A stretch of 21,728 nt of DNA from IMG/VR virus record IMGVR_UViG_3300002851_000033, positions 1-21,728 of that record. One strand, given 5' to 3'. The position numbers and the translations under genes were made by a program. The notes under the pieces are model-generated. The model ran no database searches. It worked only from the letters and a program-made list of their open reading frames with translations, and was not told where the DNA came from. This DNA comes from a virus. Shown here piece by piece: positions 19,619 through 21,728 of this stretch (position 1 is the stretch's first letter; the number at the start of each line of letters is the position of its first letter).

Positions 19619-21040
19619 GTGGCTAGACTGCCAGGAGTATACCCCGAGATTCAGGACGGGGGCCTGGGCATCGTGGCCCCCAGCGGGGACGGCCAGCGGG
19701 TGGTGGTGGGGGTCTCCTCCAAGGGGCCCGTGAACCAGGTGGTGGGCCTCTCCGACCTCTCCCAGGTGCCCACCCTCCTCGGCACCGGCCCCCTGGCCCG
19801 GGCCGTGGCCGACCAGCTGGCCTACGGAGGCGGCCAGGTCTACGCGGTGCGGGCCGCGGGGGACATCGCGGGCAGCGTCACCGCCGGCACCGAAAACCCC
19901 GCCTCCCCCGCCGTGAGCGTGAGCGGAAGCCCCCTGGACGCCTACGAGATCGTGGTGCGGATCGTCCGGGGCGGGGCCGTGGGCACCGCCACCTTCACCT
20001 ACAGCCTGGACGGCGGGGACACCGTGAGCGCCGAGATCGTCACCGCCGCGAGCTACGACCTCCCCGGCACCGGGCTCACCTTGAACTTCGGCACCGGCAC
20101 CTACACCGCGGGGGCGGTCTACCGCTTCCAGGCCACCGCCCCCAGGGCCAGCGTCTCCAGCGTCCAGGCCGCCGTGCGGGAGGCCCTCAACGCCCCCATC
20201 CTCTACGAGTACATCCAGGTGGCCCAGCCCACAGACGCCGCCATGTGGGCCGCCCTGGACGCCCTGGCCACGGAGGCGGAGGGCCGGTTCCGCTACATCT
20301 GGTTCCTCACCGAGACCGCCGCGCCGGGCAACGACGTGGACGCCTGGGTGAACGCCAGGCTCGCGGAGAAGGCCAACTTCACCTCCAAGCGGGTCATGAT
20401 CGTGGCCGCCTGGGGGGAAGTGGTGGACACCCTCAGCGGGAGGCTGGAGGTCCAGAGCCTGGCCGCCCGGGTGGGGGCCCGGATCTCCAAGAACCGGGTC
20501 CACGTCTCCCCCGCCTGGGTCCAGCTGGGACCCCTCCCCGGCGTGGTGGCCGTGGCCCCCTTCGTGCTGACGGACTACGGCAAGAAGAGCCTCTTCAACA
20601 ACGCCCACGCCCTGGCCCTGGACACGGCCGGCTTCACCACCGTCTACCGGCTCATCGGGCGGGACGGGGTCTACCTGGTGGACGGCCGCATGGCGGCGCC
20701 CCCCACCAGCGACTACCTCATCGTCCAGAACCGGAGGGTGATGGACAAGGCGGTCACCCAGGTCCGCCAGGCCCTCCTGGACTTCGTGCAGTGGCACGTG
20801 GACCCCACGGACCTGAACGCCTCCCTGGCCAGCCTCATCGCCCGGGCCAACACCCCTCTCCGGGTCATGCAGTCCCTGGGAGAGATCGCCCGTGGCCGGG
20901 TGGTGGTGCCCCCGGGCCAGGACATCCTGGCCTCCAGGACCCTCCTCCTGCAGGTGCGGGTCGTTCCTCTGGGCTATCTCAGGGAGATAACCTTGGACAT
21001 CGGCTTTGAGAACCCCTTCCTGGCCCAGGCCAAGGCGTGA
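19619..21040 (+). CDS. Contractile tail sheath protein
   Basis: A 473-residue sheath subunit, which defines this as a myovirus-type particle. It starts ARLPGVYPEIQDGG with the SKGPVNQVVGLSDLSQVPTL sheath core, carries a strand-rich insertion at about residues 83-175 (two SVSGSPLDAYEIVVRIVRGG- and TFTYSLDGGDT-type sheets), then the main core and the C-terminal VMQSLGEIARGRVVVPPGQD, LLLQVRVVPLGYLREITLDI handshake region. The GTG at 19619 follows AGGAGGTGAAGC. Confidence 0.92.
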   Translation: MARLPGVYPEIQDGGLGIVAPSGDGQRVVVGVSSKGPVNQVVGLSDLSQVPTLLGTGPLARAVADQLAYGGGQVYAVRAAGDIAGSVTAGTENPASPAVSVSGSPLDAYEIVVRIVRGGAVGTATFTYSLDGGDTVSAEIVTAASYDLPGTGLTLNFGTGTYTAGAVYRFQATAPRASVSSVQAAVREALNAPILYEYIQVAQPTDAAMWAALDALATEAEGRFRYIWFLTETAAPGNDVDAWVNARLAEKANFTSKRVMIVAAWGEVVDTLSGRLEVQSLAARVGARISKNRVHVSPAWVQLGPLPGVVAVAPFVLTDYGKKSLFNNAHALALDTAGFTTVYRLIGRDGVYLVDGRMAAPPTSDYLIVQNRRVMDKAVTQVRQALLDFVQWHVDPTDLNASLASLIARANTPLRVMQSLGEIARGRVVVPPGQDILASRTLLLQVRVVPLGYLREITLDIGFENPFLAQAKA

Positions 21041-21051
21041 GGAGGTAAAAC

Positions 21052-21468
21052 ATGCCCATCAACGGCCGCTACTATGACTGGGAGCACATCAGCATCCAGG
21101 TGAAGGGCGTGCCCCTGGCCGACGTCCTCTCCATTGACTACGAGGACTCGGAGAAGGTCAACGCCATCTTCGGCAAGGGGCGCACGCCCAGGGGCTACAC
21201 CAAGGGGAACTGGGAGGGCTCGGGGAAGCTCACCCTCCTCCGCGAGGAGTACGACCGCCTCCGGGCCGCCGCCCCCGAGGGGAACGTCTACAAGCTTGAC
21301 CCCTTTGACATCGTCATCTCCTACGACAAGGGCAACGGCACCGCCGTCACCGACACCCTGAAGGACTGCCTCTTCACCAAGCGCTCCTTCGGCGGGGTGG
21401 AGCAGGACACGGAGCGGATCACCGTGGAGCTGGAGTTCGTGGTGCTCGGGGAGATCCAGCACGGCTAG
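21052..21468 (+). CDS. Tail tube protein
   Basis: A 138-residue protein directly after the sheath, where contractile phages encode the inner tube. It is beta-rich (WEHISIQVKGVPLADVLSID, KGNWEGSGKLTLLREEYDRL, FDIVISYDKGNGTAVTD) and ends ITVELEFVVLGEIQ, matching Mu gpM / XkdM-like tube folds. ATG follows GAGGTAAAAC. Confidence 0.88.
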   Translation: MPINGRYYDWEHISIQVKGVPLADVLSIDYEDSEKVNAIFGKGRTPRGYTKGNWEGSGKLTLLREEYDRLRAAAPEGNVYKLDPFDIVISYDKGNGTAVTDTLKDCLFTKRSFGGVEQDTERITVELEFVVLGEIQHG

Positions 21469-21476
21469 GAGGCTAG

Positions 21477-21728
21477 ATGGAACGGGAAAAGCCCTTCTAC
21501 ACCTTCACCCACGGCGAGAGCACCTTCGCCTTCCGCAGGCCCGACATTGCCCAGGTGGACCGCTTCACCAGCCGCATGGCCCGGGCGCCCTTGAGCGCCG
21601 CCCTGGACTTCACCCGCGAGCTCGCCCTGGACCAGGAGGCCTGGGCCCGCGCCACCGCGGAGAAGCCCGGCCTCGCCCTCACCGCCGCCAACGGCATCCT
21701 GGAGGCCCTGGGTTTCCAGGCCGGTTAG
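21477..21728 (+). CDS. Tail assembly chaperone (Mu gp41-like)
   Basis: An 83-residue protein in the slot between tube and tape measure, where phages encode a chaperone pair. It begins EREKPFYTFTHGESTFAFRR and is helical afterwards (AALDFTRELALDQEAWARAT). The frame ends at the last base of the window, so a longer fusion product would not be seen. A GGGTTTC heptamer at 21710-21716 is in register for -1 frameshifting 15 bases before the stop codon ends the frame. ATG follows AGGAGGCTAG. Confidence 0.75.
   Translation: MEREKPFYTFTHGESTFAFRRPDIAQVDRFTSRMARAPLSAALDFTRELALDQEAWARATAEKPGLALTAANGILEALGFQAG
21710..21716 (+). promoter_or_regulatory. Candidate -1 ribosomal frameshift site in the tail chaperone gene
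   Basis: G-GGT-TTC is of the X-XXY-YYZ form and is correctly in register with the reading frame. The -1 frame stays open from there to the window edge. Downstream structure cannot be seen. Confidence 0.45.

Larger units (their letters stand above)
940..21728. mobile_element. Mu-like transposable prophage (left part; continues beyond the window)
   Basis: The region carries a MuA-type transposase, a MuB-type ATPase, gp26/27/28/29/30-like packaging proteins, I- and T-like head proteins, gp36/G/gp37-like proteins, tail sheath and tube, and a phage-type repressor, with no host genes among them. The left boundary is placed at TGTAAGCG (940-947), a TGTA-type start like other Mu-family ends, between the rnpB upstream region and the terminator of the leftward operon. 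The other end and the flanking target duplication are not in the window, so the exact base is a guess. Confidence 0.85.

Overview
The window is very GC-rich, with mostly GAG/CTC/GTG-type codons, strong GGAGG ribosome sites and many GTG starts. It opens with a 71-residue ribosomal protein L31 very close to that of Thermus, followed by a bacterial RNase P RNA. I therefore place it in Thermus (Deinococcus-Thermus). From about position 940 to the end it is an integrated, Mu-like transposable prophage with a contractile tail. The right end of the prophage lies outside the window.

Layout. (1) 1-939 is host: rpmE, then rnpB with its promoter, both leftward, then about 200 bp with no gene. (2) 1028-14458 is one leftward run of 26 tightly overlapping genes. 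In order of transcription (right to left) these are a small Cro/Ner-like HTH regulator, a MuA-type DDE transposase, a MuB-type AAA+ ATPase, about 13 small early/middle proteins (coiled coils, HTH proteins, a zinc ribbon, a possible holin), a membrane protein with a C-terminal winged helix, and a 150-residue unknown protein. A second promoter follows, then the packaging block: two small membrane proteins, gp26-like and gp27-like proteins, terminase, gp29-like portal and the gp30/MuF-like protein, ending at a strong hairpin. (3) 14459-14597 is a divergent control region with a 9-bp-arm palindrome. (4) 14598-21728 is rightward: a CI/LexA-like S24 repressor, a late promoter, a small membrane-associated protein, then head and tail genes (gpI-like protease/scaffold, decoration protein, gpT-like major head protein, gp36, gpG-like, gp37, a small protein, tail sheath, tail tube, and a tail assembly chaperone with a possible -1 frameshift site at the window edge).

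How it works together. The repressor and the small HTH protein form a lysis-lysogeny switch between divergent transcripts. The leftward early transcript makes transposase and ATPase for replicative transposition. The Mu-type virion genes are split into two blocks that point away from each other (packaging/portal leftward, head/tail rightward). Each block starts at a copy of the same 53-bp element: a sigma-70-type promoter plus the start of a leader hairpin, identical in the two copies but in opposite orientation. This looks like a two-armed late regulon switched on by one signal.

The most unusual features are that paired promoter/leader element, and a dense array of 21 CGTTCG/CGAACG hexamers within about 470 bp of the membrane/winged-helix gene. 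The hexamers occur in several reading frames, so the protein alone does not explain them. All function calls rest on reading sequence and motifs; no database search was run.
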